Assembly: GCF_004364285.1 (NCBI RefSeq)
Contig: NZ_SOBE01000005.1
Span: 124,001-188,000, forward strand
Direction of reading: 5' to 3'
DNA: 64,000 nucleotides
Origin: Frigoribacterium sp. PhB116
GTDB taxonomy: Bacteria; Actinomycetota; Actinomycetes; Actinomycetales; Microbacteriaceae
This document shows positions 53,637 through 63,229 of the stretch, one piece after another. Both the position numbers and the translations under genes were made by a program. The notes below the pieces were generated by a model. The model was given only the letters and a program-made list of their open reading frames with translations, searched no databases and was not told the DNA's origin. Each line of letters begins with the position of its first letter. The first letter of the stretch is position 1.

Positions 53637-54934
53637 GCGCCCGGCACGACCTGCACGCCGCGCCTGGGGTACCCGCCGCGCACGCGGCGCCTGCCCACGA
53701 CGTCGTCGTCGTCGGCTCGGGCATCGTCGGCCTGGGGGCGGCGCTCGCCGCCGTCGACCGCGGCCTGTCGGTGCTGGTGGTCGACCGCTCGGTCGTGATC
53801 GGCGGCTCGACGATCCGCAACTTCGGCCACCTCTGCCTGACCCCGCAGAGCGGCGAGGCCCGCCGGCACGCGCTCACGGCCCGCGGGCTGTGGCTGCGGC
53901 TCGCCCGCGACGCCGGGTTCTGGGCCTCCGAGCGCGGCACGCTCGTCGCCGCCCGGCACGCCGACGAGCTCGCGCTGCTCGACGAGCTCGCCGCCGCGCG
54001 CACCGAGCGCGTGCTCGGCGACCGGCCCGAGATCGAGCCGCTCGACGAGCGCGAGCTCCGGGCGCTCGCGCCCGTCTCGCCGGGCGTCACGCTCGGCGGC
54101 GCGCTGCTGCCGTACGACCTGCAGGTCGATCCGAGGGAGGCGGCGGACGCGATCCGCAGGCACCTCGAGTCGCGAGGGGTGCGCTTCCTGACCCGCACCT
54201 CCGTCGGGTCGGTCCGCAGCGGGCGCGTCGAGACGAGCCGCGGACCCATCGACGCCGGCACCGTGGTCGTCGCGACGAACCACGACCTCGACCAGCTGCT
54301 GCCCGACCTCGCCGAGCGCGCCGAGCTGCAGCGCTGCGGACTCGACATGCTCCGCGTGCGGGCCGACCTCGCGCGGCCGCTCGTCGCGCCGCTGCTGACC
54401 GGGTGGTCGCTGATCCGCTACAGCGCGTTCGCCGGCACGGCCGCGGCCGACCAGGTGCGGGCGAGGCTGCACGCCGACCGGCCCGACCTCGCCGCGCTCG
54501 ACCTCAACCAGATGTACACGCAGCTGCCCGACGGCTCGGTCGTCGTCGGCGACAGCCACCAGAAGGGCGCGGCGATCTCGCCGTTCCAGGACGAGCGCGC
54601 CTCCGTGGCGTTCCTCGACGAGTTCCGGGCGCTGTTCGGCGCCGAGCCCGTCGTCACCGAGCGCTGGCAGGGCGTCTACGCCTCGGGCCGCGACGAGTTC
54701 GTCGTCGACGAGGTCGAGCCGGGCGTGCTCGTGACCGTCGTCGCCACGGGGATCGGCATGACCACCGGCCTCGGGCTCGCCGAGCACATCGTCGGCAACC
54801 ACCTCGACGGCGGGCGCGACGCGGCGCTCTCGCCCATCGCCTCGCCTGCCGCCTCGTCCGCCCTCCCGTCCGCCGCTTCGTCCTCCGGCGACTCCGCACC
54901 TCTCCCCTCCGTCCTGACAGGAAGCCGCTCATGA
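53633..54934 (+). CDS. FAD-dependent oxidoreductase of phosphonate catabolism (TIGR03364-like)
   Basis: The 433-residue flavoprotein has an N-terminal dinucleotide-binding motif VVVVGSGIVGLGAALAAVDR and a DAO-type fold (VVVDRSVVIGGSTIRNFGHL, VVVATNHDLDQLL, VVVATGIGMTTGLGLAEHI). Members of this family are found beside PhnX-like hydrolases and oxidise aminoalkyl-phosphonates such as 2-aminoethylphosphonate or its N-methyl form. It is coupled to the permease and the hydrolase. The Ala/Ser-rich tail after residue about 400 is not conserved. The exact substrate is inferred. Confidence 0.85.
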   Translation: MSARHDLHAAPGVPAAHAAPAHDVVVVGSGIVGLGAALAAVDRGLSVLVVDRSVVIGGSTIRNFGHLCLTPQSGEARRHALTARGLWLRLARDAGFWASERGTLVAARHADELALLDELAAARTERVLGDRPEIEPLDERELRALAPVSPGVTLGGALLPYDLQVDPREAADAIRRHLESRGVRFLTRTSVGSVRSGRVETSRGPIDAGTVVVATNHDLDQLLPDLAERAELQRCGLDMLRVRADLARPLVAPLLTGWSLIRYSAFAGTAAADQVRARLHADRPDLAALDLNQMYTQLPDGSVVVGDSHQKGAAISPFQDERASVAFLDEFRALFGAEPVVTERWQGVYASGRDEFVVDEVEPGVLVTVVATGIGMTTGLGLAEHIVGNHLDGGRDAALSPIASPAASSALPSAASSSGDSAPLPSVLTGSRS

Positions 54935-55698
54935 GCACGACCACCACCTCCTCTCGTCCCGCTGCGCCCGCCGTCGAGCTCGTCGAGCTCGTCGTGCTCG
55001 ACATGGCCGGCACGACCGTCGTCGACGACGGCATCGTCGAGCAGGCCTTCGTCCGCACCGCCGACCGGGTCGACCTCGGCCCGTCGCTGACCCGCGAGGA
55101 GGCGCTGAAGCACGTCCGCGACACGATGGGGCAGTCGAAGATCGACGTGTTCCGGCACCTGGCCGGCGGCGACGAGCAGGTCGCGCAGCGCGCCGCCGAG
55201 CAGTTCGAGGTCGCCTACGGAGAGCTCGTCGACGAGCTCGGCGTCGACCCGATCGAGGGGGCGGGCGACCTGATCGACGCGCTGCGTGCCTGCGGTGTCG
55301 CCGTCGTCCTCACGACCGGCTTCGCCCCCGCCACGCGCGACCGCCTGCTCGACGCCCTCGGCTGGCAGGTCGACGCGGCGCTGTCGCCCGTCGACGCGGG
55401 TCGTGGGCGCCCCGCGCCCGACCTCGTGCTCACGGCGCTGCTCCGCACGCGCGCGTCGTCGGTCGCCTCGGTCGTCGTCGTCGGCGACACGGCGAGCGAT
55501 GTGCTCTCGGGTCGTGCCGCGGGCGCCGGCCTCGTCGTCGGCGTCACGACGGGTGCGCACACGCGCGAGCAGCTGCTCGTGGCGGGCGCCGACGTCGTGC
55601 TCGACAGCGTGCGCGAGCTGGCGGGGCTGCCGCAGCTCGCGGGCCTGCTCACGACCGCGACGGCGACGGCGACCGCGAGCCCGGTCCTGGTCTCGTGA
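54931..55698 (+). CDS. phosphonatase-like HAD hydrolase (TIGR03351/PhnX-like)
   Basis: The 255-residue HAD enzyme has motif I VVLDMAGTTVVDDG, motif II VVLTTGFAP, a conserved Arg/Lys region (DAGRGRPAPDLVLTAL) and motif IV VVVVGDTASDVLSG. DMAGTT is the phosphonatase version of the DxDGT motif. It would cleave the C-P bond of phosphonoacetaldehyde or a relative to give an aldehyde and phosphate. It is coupled to genes on both sides. Confidence 0.9.
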   Translation: MSTTTTSSRPAAPAVELVELVVLDMAGTTVVDDGIVEQAFVRTADRVDLGPSLTREEALKHVRDTMGQSKIDVFRHLAGGDEQVAQRAAEQFEVAYGELVDELGVDPIEGAGDLIDALRACGVAVVLTTGFAPATRDRLLDALGWQVDAALSPVDAGRGRPAPDLVLTALLRTRASSVASVVVVGDTASDVLSGRAAGAGLVVGVTTGAHTREQLLVAGADVVLDSVRELAGLPQLAGLLTTATATATASPVLVS

Positions 55699-56912
55699 CG
55701 ACCGCCTCCTCGCGCTCGGCACGCACGACGCGCCCGCCGCGCTCGGTGGCCCTGGCCGGCGAGGAGGCGCGGGCCGCGTCGACGGGAGCGCCGTCCGGAC
55801 GCGTCGACCTGCGTCTCGACCCGGCGCCCACGGCGATGGTCTGGACGCAGCCCGGTCGCCCGCACGACGCGGTCGCGGTGCCGAGCGTGCACCTGGCCCC
55901 GGGGGACCTGCTCGTCGAGGTGGAGCTGGCCACGATCTGCGGCTCCGACGTGCACACGACCCGCGGCGACCGCGGGGCCCCGGCGCCGCTCGTGCTCGGC
56001 CACGAGCAGGTCGGCCGGGTCGTCGCGGTCGGCGCGGGGGCGGTGGCCGTCGACGGGACGCCCCTCGTGCCCGGGCAGCGGGTCGTCTGGTCGCTCACCG
56101 TCAGCTGCGGGCGCTGCTCGACCTGCGGGCGGGGCCTGCCCCAGAAGTGCGAGTCGGTGCTCAAGTACGGGCACGAACGGCTCATCACGGGCTGGGAGCT
56201 CAGCGGCGGCTTCGCCACGCACGTCCACGTCCGCGCCGGCACCGCAGTCGTCCCCGTCGCCGACGACCTCGACGCCGCGCTGCTCGCCCCCGTCTCGTGC
56301 GGCACGGCGACCGCGCGGGCCGCCCTCGACTCGGCGGCGCAGGTCGTCGACCTCGCCGGGGCCGTCGTGCTCGTGCTCGGAGCGGGGCTCATCGGGCTCA
56401 CGGCCGCCGCGATGGCGACGGACGCCGGGGCACGCGTCGTCGTCGTCGACCCCGATGCGTCTCGTCGTGCGCTCGCCGTCCGCTTCGGGGCCGTCGCCAC
56501 GGCGTCGCCCACCGTCGCGCCCGGATCGGACGACAGCGTCGAGCACGCGCTCCGCACCGCAGGAGGCGCCCCCCTCGTGGCCGTGGAGGCGTCCGGATCG
56601 CCGCACGCCGTCGCTTCCGCGCTCGCCCTGCTCGGGACAGGAGGGGTCGCCGTGCTCGTCGGCAGCGTGTTCCCCGCGCCGGCCGTGCCGCTCGACGCCG
56701 AGAGCGTGGTGCGGCGGCTCGTGACGATCCGGGGCGTGCACAACTACGCGCCGCGGCACTTGGTCGCGGCGGCCCGCTTCGTCGAGGAGCGGCACGCGGC
56801 CTGGCCGCTCGCCGAGCTCGTGGGCGAGACCGTGGCGCTGGCCGACCTCGACGCCGGCATCACGGCTGCCGCGGCGGGCGGCTCGGTGCGGGTGGGCGTT
56901 CGCCCGGCCTGA
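55695..56912 (+). CDS. zinc alcohol dehydrogenase of phosphonate catabolism (TIGR03366-like)
   Basis: The 405-residue MDR dehydrogenase has the catalytic-zinc block ATICGSDVHTTRGD with GHEQVGRVVAVG, the structural zinc Cys set SCGRCSTCGRGLPQKC, and the NAD site VLVLGAGLIGLTAAAMATDA. It would oxidise or reduce the aldehyde/alcohol released by the HAD hydrolase. GTGA overlap at 55695 couples it to that gene. A 50-residue Ala/Ser/Arg-rich N-terminal extension is unusual and the start might lie later. Confidence 0.88.
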   Translation: MTTASSRSARTTRPPRSVALAGEEARAASTGAPSGRVDLRLDPAPTAMVWTQPGRPHDAVAVPSVHLAPGDLLVEVELATICGSDVHTTRGDRGAPAPLVLGHEQVGRVVAVGAGAVAVDGTPLVPGQRVVWSLTVSCGRCSTCGRGLPQKCESVLKYGHERLITGWELSGGFATHVHVRAGTAVVPVADDLDAALLAPVSCGTATARAALDSAAQVVDLAGAVVLVLGAGLIGLTAAAMATDAGARVVVVDPDASRRALAVRFGAVATASPTVAPGSDDSVEHALRTAGGAPLVAVEASGSPHAVASALALLGTGGVAVLVGSVFPAPAVPLDAESVVRRLVTIRGVHNYAPRHLVAAARFVEERHAAWPLAELVGETVALADLDAGITAAAAGGSVRVGVRPA

Positions 56913-56956
56913 CCGGGCTCTCCCGCGCGGTCGCGCCGCCGCCTCCTCGTGTTCAT

Positions 56957-57030
56957 CGAGGGCGGGTCTTCCGGGCCGAGGGCGGGTCCGCAGCGACCCG
57001 CCCTCGAGCCAGAAGACCCGCCCTCGGCAG
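56957..57030. repeat. nested-hairpin dispersed repeat, copy 2
   Basis: CGAGGGCGGGTCTT and AAGACCCGCCCTCG form an outer stem around GCCGAGGGCGGGTC-CGCAGC-GACCCGCCCTCGAG, the inner hairpin. It lies between convergent genes and could end both transcripts. It shares the inner hairpin and right arm with 48457-48512. Confidence 0.88.
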
Positions 57031-57091
57031 GTGCGCAGCCTAGAGGAGGCGGCGCACGCCTCCTCGGGTCACGCGCCGGTCGAGCAGGTGC

Positions 57092-57841
57092 TCAGGCGCC
57101 GATCGCGCGGATGAAGTGGCCGCCCTCGCGGGCCCGGCCCGACGCCGCGACCGTGAAGCGGACGATGTCGCTGCGGTAGCGGTCGTCGGAGGCCTCGAAG
57201 GTGCGGCCGTCGCGGCCTCGGGTCACGCGGTGCAGCCGCAGGATCGGCGTCCCGAGGTCGACGCCCAGCAGCTCGGCGTCGAGCTCGTCGGCCGCCACCG
57301 CGTCGATCTCGTGGTCGATGTCGTCGTAGCCGAACCCCCGCGAGTCGAGGTACTCGGTGATCGAGACCGTGTCGAGGTCGACGTCGAAGAGCACCCGGCC
57401 GACCTCCTCGATGAAGGTGAGGCGCTCGAGCATGGTGGGGCGCCCGTCGACGAACCGCAGGCGCACGACGTCGACGACGAGGTCTCCGGGCTCGATGCCC
57501 AGCGCCCTCGCCTTCTCGTCGTCCGCTCGCCGCAGCGACACCTCCTGGGTGCGGGCGCCCGGCTCGCCGCCCACGTCGCGCACCCACTTCGTGAACGGGA
57601 TCGACACGTCGACGGGGTGGTGCGCCTTGCGGGCGACGACGCGGGCGGGCCGGCCGCGCCGGGTCTCGACGAGGCCCTCGCTGCGCAGTGCCGCGAGGGC
57701 GTTGCGGATGGGACCGCGGGAGGTGCGCCACTGCTCCGCGAGCTCGCCCTCGCTGGGCACGTCGTCGCCGACCGCGAGGTCGCCGCTGAGGATGCGGCGA
57801 CGCAGGTCGTCGGCGATCTGGTCGTACAGGGAGCTGGCCAC
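57092..57841 (-). CDS. GntR/HutC-family regulator with UTRA domain
   Basis: The 249-residue regulator has an N-terminal GntR winged HTH (YDQIADDLRRRILSGDL, PSEGELAEQWRTSRGPIRNA, LRSEGLVETRRGRPARVV) and a C-terminal UTRA ligand domain (GDLVVDVVRLRFVDGRPTML, ILRLHRVTRGRDG). Position next to the phosphonate operon suggests that it senses a phosphonate and controls that operon. Confidence 0.9.
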   Translation of the reverse strand: MASSLYDQIADDLRRRILSGDLAVGDDVPSEGELAEQWRTSRGPIRNALAALRSEGLVETRRGRPARVVARKAHHPVDVSIPFTKWVRDVGGEPGARTQEVSLRRADDEKARALGIEPGDLVVDVVRLRFVDGRPTMLERLTFIEEVGRVLFDVDLDTVSITEYLDSRGFGYDDIDHEIDAVAADELDAELLGVDLGTPILRLHRVTRGRDGRTFEASDDRYRSDIVRFTVAASGRAREGGHFIRAIGA

Positions 57842-57931
57842 GCTCGGAGCCTACCGATCGCGCCCGTCGTGCCCCGGCCCGCTCGGCCCTCGGATGCTCG
57901 CCCTCCGCGGCGCGGGCGCGCCGCCGCCGCC

Positions 57932-60142
57932 TCACCCGCGCGGCGAGAGCTCGCCGTCGGGCCCGATCAGCGGCGCCGTCGTCGGCAGGTCGCGCTCGCC
58001 GAACTCGCGCACGAGGGCGGCTGCCTTCCCCGCGGGGTCGGGCACGGGCCGGCCGTCCGCGAAGTCGAACCGTGCCGACCTCAGCTGCCCCCGCACGAAC
58101 GACCCGTCCGCGTCGAGCACGACGTCCAGGTACACGCCGTGCCGCGTCGCCTCCTCTGCCCCGAAGACGCCCCCGCCGCCGAAGTTCCCGAGGCTGTAGG
58201 CGATGAGCTTCCCGTCGCGGAACTCGGCCCCCCGCAGCGAGTGCGGCCCGTGCCCGACCACGAGGTCCGCGCCGGCGTCGACGGCGGCGTGCGCGAAGGC
58301 CACGGGGTCGCCGCGGTCCTCGCCGAACATCTGCTCGGGGCCGGGACGGACGACGTTCGCGTCCGGCCCCTCGGCGCCCATGTGGGCGTGGACCACCACG
58401 ACGTCGGCGGCCCTCTGCGCCGCGGACACGAGCTTCCGCACGTGCCTGAGGTCGGTGACCCGGTTCGTGCCCGCGTAGGGGGCGAAGCCGACGACGGCGA
58501 CGACCGTGCTGCCGATCCGGGTGCAGACGATCTCGTCGCGCTCGCCGACGGCGGCGATGCCCTGGCCGGCCAGGGCCTCCCTCGTCTCGCGGTACCCGAC
58601 CGGGCCGAAGTCGCCGGTGTGGTTGTTCGCCATGTTCATCAGGTCGAAGCCGGCGAGGTGCGCCGCCGTCCCCGGGTCGCTGCGGAACGCCAGGCAGTCG
58701 CTGCCGGCGGCGCACTTGTCGAACCCGGTGTCGTCGGCGACGACCTGCTCGAGGTTGCCCGTGACGAGGTCCTCGGTGAACCAGGGGCGCACCTCGTCGA
58801 AATGGCTCGCGCCTCCGTCGGCCGGCACGCGGTGCCCGACGTCGTGCATCAGGACGTCGCCGACGACACCGATGCTGACCTGCCCGTCGACGGCGGCCGG
58901 CCGCGCGGGCAGGTCGACCGTGCAGCCGGCGAGCTGCTGGGCACGGATGCCGGCGACACCGCCGAGCACGAGCAGCAGCACGGCCGCGCCGGCGCGCCAG
59001 GGCGCCCGGCCCGACCGTCGCGGCGTCCGATCCGAGCGACCCGCTGGCGGGTGCGGCCGGTCGACCTCGACCGCCCGGGACGTGCGCCGCCCCGGCAGGT
59101 CCCAGAGCCAGCCCAGACCGTCGCGGGCCGCGAGCCGGCCGATCACGAGGCAGATCCCGACGAGCGCCGCCGTCAGCGCCACGGGCAGCGCGGTGGCGGC
59201 GACCAGCTTCGCGCCCACCCGCGCCCCCGAGAGCGGCTCGGCGAGCAGGTGGTCGGCGAGGGCGAGGAGGGGCATGTGCAGCAGGTAGATCGGCAGGCTC
59301 CGCCGTCCGAGCCGCACCAGCACGGGGCCGACGCCCCGGAGCCGCGCCAGCCACGGCGACGCCGCGAGGACCGCGCTCGACCCCAGCAGCGACAGGGCCA
59401 GCCAGGCACCCGGCACCGTCGCGGAGCCGGTGACGCGCACGGCCGCGAACGCCGCGGCGTACACGGCCACCAGCCCGAGGACGACCCGGAGGCGCGCGCC
59501 GGGCACGACCCGGCGGAGCCACGGCGCGAGGGAGGCGCCGAGCACGAAGAAGACGAGGTCGCCGAGCAGCTGCCCCCGGTTCGACACCACCTCGACGAGC
59601 CCGGACGAGACGACGACGGACAGCGCGGCGGCGGCCGCGACGACGACGACCGGCGGAACCCGGCGCAGCGCCTTCGCCACGACGAAGTAGAGCACGAGGG
59701 CGTGGAGGTACCAGGTGCTCATCGGGCTGATCGTGACGGCCTCGACGAACTCGGCCACGCTGCGGGGCACGAAGGTCGGGAACTCGGGGAACGCCCAGAG
59801 GGCGGCCGTGTGGATCAGCGACCACAGCAGGTACAGCCAGGCGAAGCGCATCACCCGCGGCCGGAGGACCGCCGACCACGGCCGGGCCAGCGCACCCGCG
59901 GCGAAGACGCCCGAGACCAGCACGAACGCCGGCATGAGGAACGGCCAGACGGCGTCGACGGCGAGGCCCCAGGCGCCGGGCACCGGCAGGCCGAGCTGCC
60001 AGTCGACCTGCAACGTGCTCTTCAGGACGACGTGCCAGAGCACCACCAACACGATGAGCAGCCCCTTGAGCGCGTCGGCCCAGCCCTCGCGCGACGCGGG
60101 CGACGAGGCCGACGCCGGGGCGCTCGCGGCCGCGACGCTCAC
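57932..60142 (-). CDS. fusion of acyltransferase-3 and CapA-like metallophosphatase
   Basis: The 736-residue protein starts at GTG 60142, overlapping the ligase stop. Residues about 15-350 are an acyltransferase-3 membrane domain with about ten helices (LLIVLVVLWHVVLKSTL, MSTWYLHALVLYFVVAKAL, LPIYLLHMPLLALADHLL). A linker and one more helix (APWRAGAAVLLLVLGGVAGI) lead to a CapA domain (about 415-736) with GDVLMHDVGHR, MANNHTGDFG, VVVHAHMGAEG and VGHGPHSLRG. CapA domains occur in polyglutamate synthesis, and AT3 enzymes acylate surface glycans. The fusion suggests surface-polymer modification linked to the van-like genes. Confidence 0.88.
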   Translation of the reverse strand: MSVAAASAPASASSPASREGWADALKGLLIVLVVLWHVVLKSTLQVDWQLGLPVPGAWGLAVDAVWPFLMPAFVLVSGVFAAGALARPWSAVLRPRVMRFAWLYLLWSLIHTAALWAFPEFPTFVPRSVAEFVEAVTISPMSTWYLHALVLYFVVAKALRRVPPVVVVAAAAALSVVVSSGLVEVVSNRGQLLGDLVFFVLGASLAPWLRRVVPGARLRVVLGLVAVYAAAFAAVRVTGSATVPGAWLALSLLGSSAVLAASPWLARLRGVGPVLVRLGRRSLPIYLLHMPLLALADHLLAEPLSGARVGAKLVAATALPVALTAALVGICLVIGRLAARDGLGWLWDLPGRRTSRAVEVDRPHPPAGRSDRTPRRSGRAPWRAGAAVLLLVLGGVAGIRAQQLAGCTVDLPARPAAVDGQVSIGVVGDVLMHDVGHRVPADGGASHFDEVRPWFTEDLVTGNLEQVVADDTGFDKCAAGSDCLAFRSDPGTAAHLAGFDLMNMANNHTGDFGPVGYRETREALAGQGIAAVGERDEIVCTRIGSTVVAVVGFAPYAGTNRVTDLRHVRKLVSAAQRAADVVVVHAHMGAEGPDANVVRPGPEQMFGEDRGDPVAFAHAAVDAGADLVVGHGPHSLRGAEFRDGKLIAYSLGNFGGGGVFGAEEATRHGVYLDVVLDADGSFVRGQLRSARFDFADGRPVPDPAGKAAALVREFGERDLPTTAPLIGPDGELSPRG

Positions 60143-61155
60143 GCGCGACCGCCGGCCAGCGCGGCGTCGACGAGCGCCCCGACGAGCTCGACGTAGCCGA
60201 GGCCGACGGCCTCGAACATCCGGGGGACCTGCGACCGCTCCGTGAACCCCGGCGACGTGTTCACCTCGTTGAGCACGACGCCGGCGTCCGTGACGAAGAA
60301 GTCGAAGCGGGCGACGCCGTCGCAGCCGAGCGCGTCGTAGAGCAGGCGGGCCGCCCGCTCGACCGCGGTGTGCTCGGAGAGCGTGAGGCGGGCCGGCAGC
60401 GTGAACTCCGCGCTCCCGTCGTACTTGCTGTCGCGGTCGAAGACCCCGCGCGGGTCGACGCCGATCTCGAGGGTCGACCCAGCGCGCAGCACGCCTCCCG
60501 CGTCGCGGAACAGGGCGATGTCGACCTCGCTGCCCTCGACGAACGACTCGACGAGCACCAGCTCGCCGGCGGTCCGGGCGTGGGCCACCGCAGCGGGCAG
60601 CTCGGCGAGGTCGGCGACGACCGACACCCCGTCGCTCGACCCGGCTGACGTCGGCTTGACCACGAGGGGCGGCGCGAGCGTGATGCCGTGCGGCCCGTGG
60701 CCGCCGCCGCGGCAGACGCCGTCGCCGGCCCGCACGAGCACGCCCGGTGCGGTGGCCACGCCGACCGCCTCGGCGACGAGCTTCGTGGCCCACTTGTCGG
60801 CGGCGAGGGCGCCTGCCCGCACCGGCGAGCCGACGAAGGGCACCCCGGTCATCACGAGCAGCCCCGCCACGGCGCCGTCCTCGCCGTCGACGCCGTGCAG
60901 CACCGGGAAGGCGACGGCGCAGTCCGTCAGCACGGCCACGGCCTGCGCGGGCGTGAGGGCGCCCTCGCCCTCGAGGTGCCAGCCGCCCTCGCGGTCGACG
61001 GTGAGCGCGACGGCATCGGCGCCGAGCTCGCGCACCGCCCGCGTGACCGCCGCCGCCGAGGCGAGCGACACCTCGTGCTCGCCGTTCGCCCCGCCTCCGA
61101 TCACGGCCACGCGCCGGCTCTCCCGGTCGGTCGTCACGGCGTTCTGTCCTGTCAT
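60139..61155 (-). CDS. D-alanine ligase of Ddl/Van type
   Basis: The 338-residue ATP-grasp ligase has NGEHEVSLASA near the N-terminus (Ddl signature), FPVLHGVDGEDGAVAGLL, VKPTSAGSSDGVSVV, LVESFVEGSEVDIALF and VLNEVNTSPGFTERSQ (metal-binding end). The omega-loop reads GVFDRDSKYDGSAEF where typical Ddl has YDYxAKY, so the second-substrate pocket may differ (D-Ser or other). It is coupled to the racemase and the AT3-CapA gene. Either a second D-Ala-D-Ala ligase or a resistance ligase is possible. Confidence 0.88.
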   Translation of the reverse strand: MTGQNAVTTDRESRRVAVIGGGANGEHEVSLASAAAVTRAVRELGADAVALTVDREGGWHLEGEGALTPAQAVAVLTDCAVAFPVLHGVDGEDGAVAGLLVMTGVPFVGSPVRAGALAADKWATKLVAEAVGVATAPGVLVRAGDGVCRGGGHGPHGITLAPPLVVKPTSAGSSDGVSVVADLAELPAAVAHARTAGELVLVESFVEGSEVDIALFRDAGGVLRAGSTLEIGVDPRGVFDRDSKYDGSAEFTLPARLTLSEHTAVERAARLLYDALGCDGVARFDFFVTDAGVVLNEVNTSPGFTERSQVPRMFEAVGLGYVELVGALVDAALAGGRA

Positions 61156-62372
61156 GCGAGGGTTCCTGCTTCGTCGGAGGGGAGGGGGATCGAGGAGGCG
61201 CGGGGCGCGGAGGAAGGGCGGGGCGCGGAGGAGGCGCCGGGCGCGGAGGCAGCGGTCGTGCGGTGCACCCGCGCGACACGGCTGCCGATCCGCGTGACGA
61301 TCTCGTGCGGCACGGTGTCGGCCCAGCGGGCCCAGTCGGCCACCGTGGGCTCGCCGTCCTCTCCCGGGCCGAACAGGACGGCGGACTCGCCCGGCCGAAC
61401 GAGGTCGTCCCCCGTGTCGACGACGACCATGTCCATCGAGAAGAGGCCGACCACGCGTCGTCGGCGGCCGTGGACCAGGACCTCGGCGCGGTGCGAGGCC
61501 GCCCGGGGCAGGCCGTCGCCGTAGCCGATCGGGAGCAGGGCGAGGTTCGTGCGTCGCGGCAGCACGTGCGCCAGGCCGTACCCGACGCCGGTCCCCGCCT
61601 CGGCCTCGCGGGACGACACCACGTGCGACGTGAGCGTCAGGGCCGGACGTAGGGCCGAGGAGGTGCCCGACGGGTCGATCCCGAAGAGCCCCGCCCCGAT
61701 CCGGTGCAGGTCGAAGCCGGCTCCCGCACCCGTCACGGTGGCCGCCGTCGCCGCGAGGTGGGCGACCGCGGGGGCCAGCCCGCGCCTCCTCGCCGTCCGC
61801 AGAGCCGCATCGAAGACGAAGCGCTCCCGCTCGTTCTGCTCGTCGCCCGGGCGGTCGGCGCACGACATGTGCCCCATCACCCCGACGACGCGCACCTGGC
61901 CGGTCGCGCGCAGCTCCCGGGCGAGGTCGCACAGGGCGCGCCACGCTGTCGGGGGGCAGCCGTCCCGCGCCATGCCGACGTCGACGTGCAGGTGCAGGCG
62001 GGCCGGCCGCCCGGCGGAGCGGGCCGCGCGGGCGACCGTGTGCAGCAGCTCGGGCCCGGGGACGGCCAGGTCGACGTCGGCGCGGATCGCGGCCTCGAAG
62101 TCGGCGTCCGGCGGATTGAGCCAGCTGAGGACGGGCACGCGCACGCCCTCGGCGCGCAGGGCCAGCGCCTCCTCGACCGACGTCACGCCGACGGACCGCG
62201 CGCCGCTCTCGACCACCGACGCCGCCACCGAGCCGTGGCCGAAGCCGTCGGCCTTGAGCACGGCCATCAGCCGGCCGCCGGTCAGCGCGGCGAAGTGCGC
62301 CGTGTTGGCCCGGACGGCGTCGTCGTGCACGCGCAGGGAGGAGGGCACGCGCAGGGCGGACGCCGCGCTCAC
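61152..62372 (-). CDS. PLP-dependent alanine (or serine) racemase
   Basis: The 406-residue fold-type III PLP enzyme has the Lys motif LMAVLKADGFGHGSVAAS, LHLHVDVGMARDGC, GVGYGLAHVL, LLPIGYGDGLPR and FSMDMVVVDTG. In van clusters of the vanC/vanG type a racemase makes D-Ser; in normal cells Alr makes D-Ala. The Ala/Ser/Pro-rich C-terminal tail is not conserved. The GTG start overlaps the stop of the VanY-like gene by four bases. Confidence 0.9.
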   Translation of the reverse strand: MSAASALRVPSSLRVHDDAVRANTAHFAALTGGRLMAVLKADGFGHGSVAASVVESGARSVGVTSVEEALALRAEGVRVPVLSWLNPPDADFEAAIRADVDLAVPGPELLHTVARAARSAGRPARLHLHVDVGMARDGCPPTAWRALCDLARELRATGQVRVVGVMGHMSCADRPGDEQNERERFVFDAALRTARRRGLAPAVAHLAATAATVTGAGAGFDLHRIGAGLFGIDPSGTSSALRPALTLTSHVVSSREAEAGTGVGYGLAHVLPRRTNLALLPIGYGDGLPRAASHRAEVLVHGRRRRVVGLFSMDMVVVDTGDDLVRPGESAVLFGPGEDGEPTVADWARWADTVPHEIVTRIGSRVARVHRTTAASAPGASSAPRPSSAPRASSIPLPSDEAGTLA

Positions 62373-63142
62373 GCGCGCATCCTCGGGTCCTCGGTCGGGT
62401 CGCGGTACATCGGCGGGCAGCCGTTCCGCGAGGCGCCGTCCCGCAGCTCGTAGTGCCAAGTCTCGTTCTCGTAGACCTGGCAGAGGTCGTAGGAGGCGCC
62501 GTTCCGGGAGAACCAGTCGGTCGCGTCCCACGAGCCGATGTCGACGGCGTCGCCGCTCACGTGCGCGGAGGTGGCCGGCGTGGCCACCCAGCGCGCCGCC
62601 TCCCGGGCCGACCCGTACTGCGCGACCGCGTCCCGCAGCAGCTGTTCCTGGTGGGCCGCGGAGCGCCAGCCGCTGTTGACGACGACGTCCACGCCGTCGG
62701 AGGAGGCGTCGGTCGCGGCGCGCTGCAGGGCGTCGAGGAGGCGCGGGTCGAGCCCCGCGAGCCCCGGCACGTCGACGTCGAAGGCCGAGGTGCCGTCGGG
62801 GACGACCCCGCCCGCCACCCCGGTCGCGTCCTGGTCGCGGGACGGATCGCCGTCGCCGGCGAGGACCGCGCCGTCGACCGGCCCGGCGGCGCCGCTGTCG
62901 CCCGCACGGCCGCCGATGCTGCCGCCGCCGACCGGGGTGCCACCGGAGAACGCGACGCCCGCCCAGGCGGCGGCCACGAGCGCGGCCACGAGGAGCACGG
63001 CAGCGGCCACCATCAGCGTGAGGTCGCGGGCGCCGAGCCGCCGACGGCCGGGAGCGGATGCGTCGGCGGGAGCAGGTGCCTCGGCGGGAGCCGCGAGGGG
63101 CGCACGGGGCGCCGGGATCGGGAGCGGGGCGGTGTCGGACAT
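62369..63142 (-). CDS. VanY-like M15 D,D-carboxypeptidase, membrane-anchored
   Basis: The 257-residue protein has a Pro/Ala-rich cytoplasmic start, one helix (LTLMVAAAVLLVAALVAAAW), a Gly/Asp-rich linker and an M15B domain. The domain has VNSGWRSAAHQEQLL, TSAHVSGDAVDIG (His and Asp zinc ligands), and YENETWHYEL (catalytic Glu and third His). It removes the terminal D-residue of peptidoglycan precursors. It is first in the leftward operon and divergent from the response regulator. Confidence 0.92.
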   Translation of the reverse strand: MSDTAPLPIPAPRAPLAAPAEAPAPADASAPGRRRLGARDLTLMVAAAVLLVAALVAAAWAGVAFSGGTPVGGGSIGGRAGDSGAAGPVDGAVLAGDGDPSRDQDATGVAGGVVPDGTSAFDVDVPGLAGLDPRLLDALQRAATDASSDGVDVVVNSGWRSAAHQEQLLRDAVAQYGSAREAARWVATPATSAHVSGDAVDIGSWDATDWFSRNGASYDLCQVYENETWHYELRDGASRNGCPPMYRDPTEDPRMRA

Positions 63143-63229
63143 GGTCCCAGTGCACGGCAGGGGCCGTTGCCGTGACGTTGAGCATTTCTGATACGCGGCG
63201 GATACCTCCCGGCTCGTACCATCGAGCGC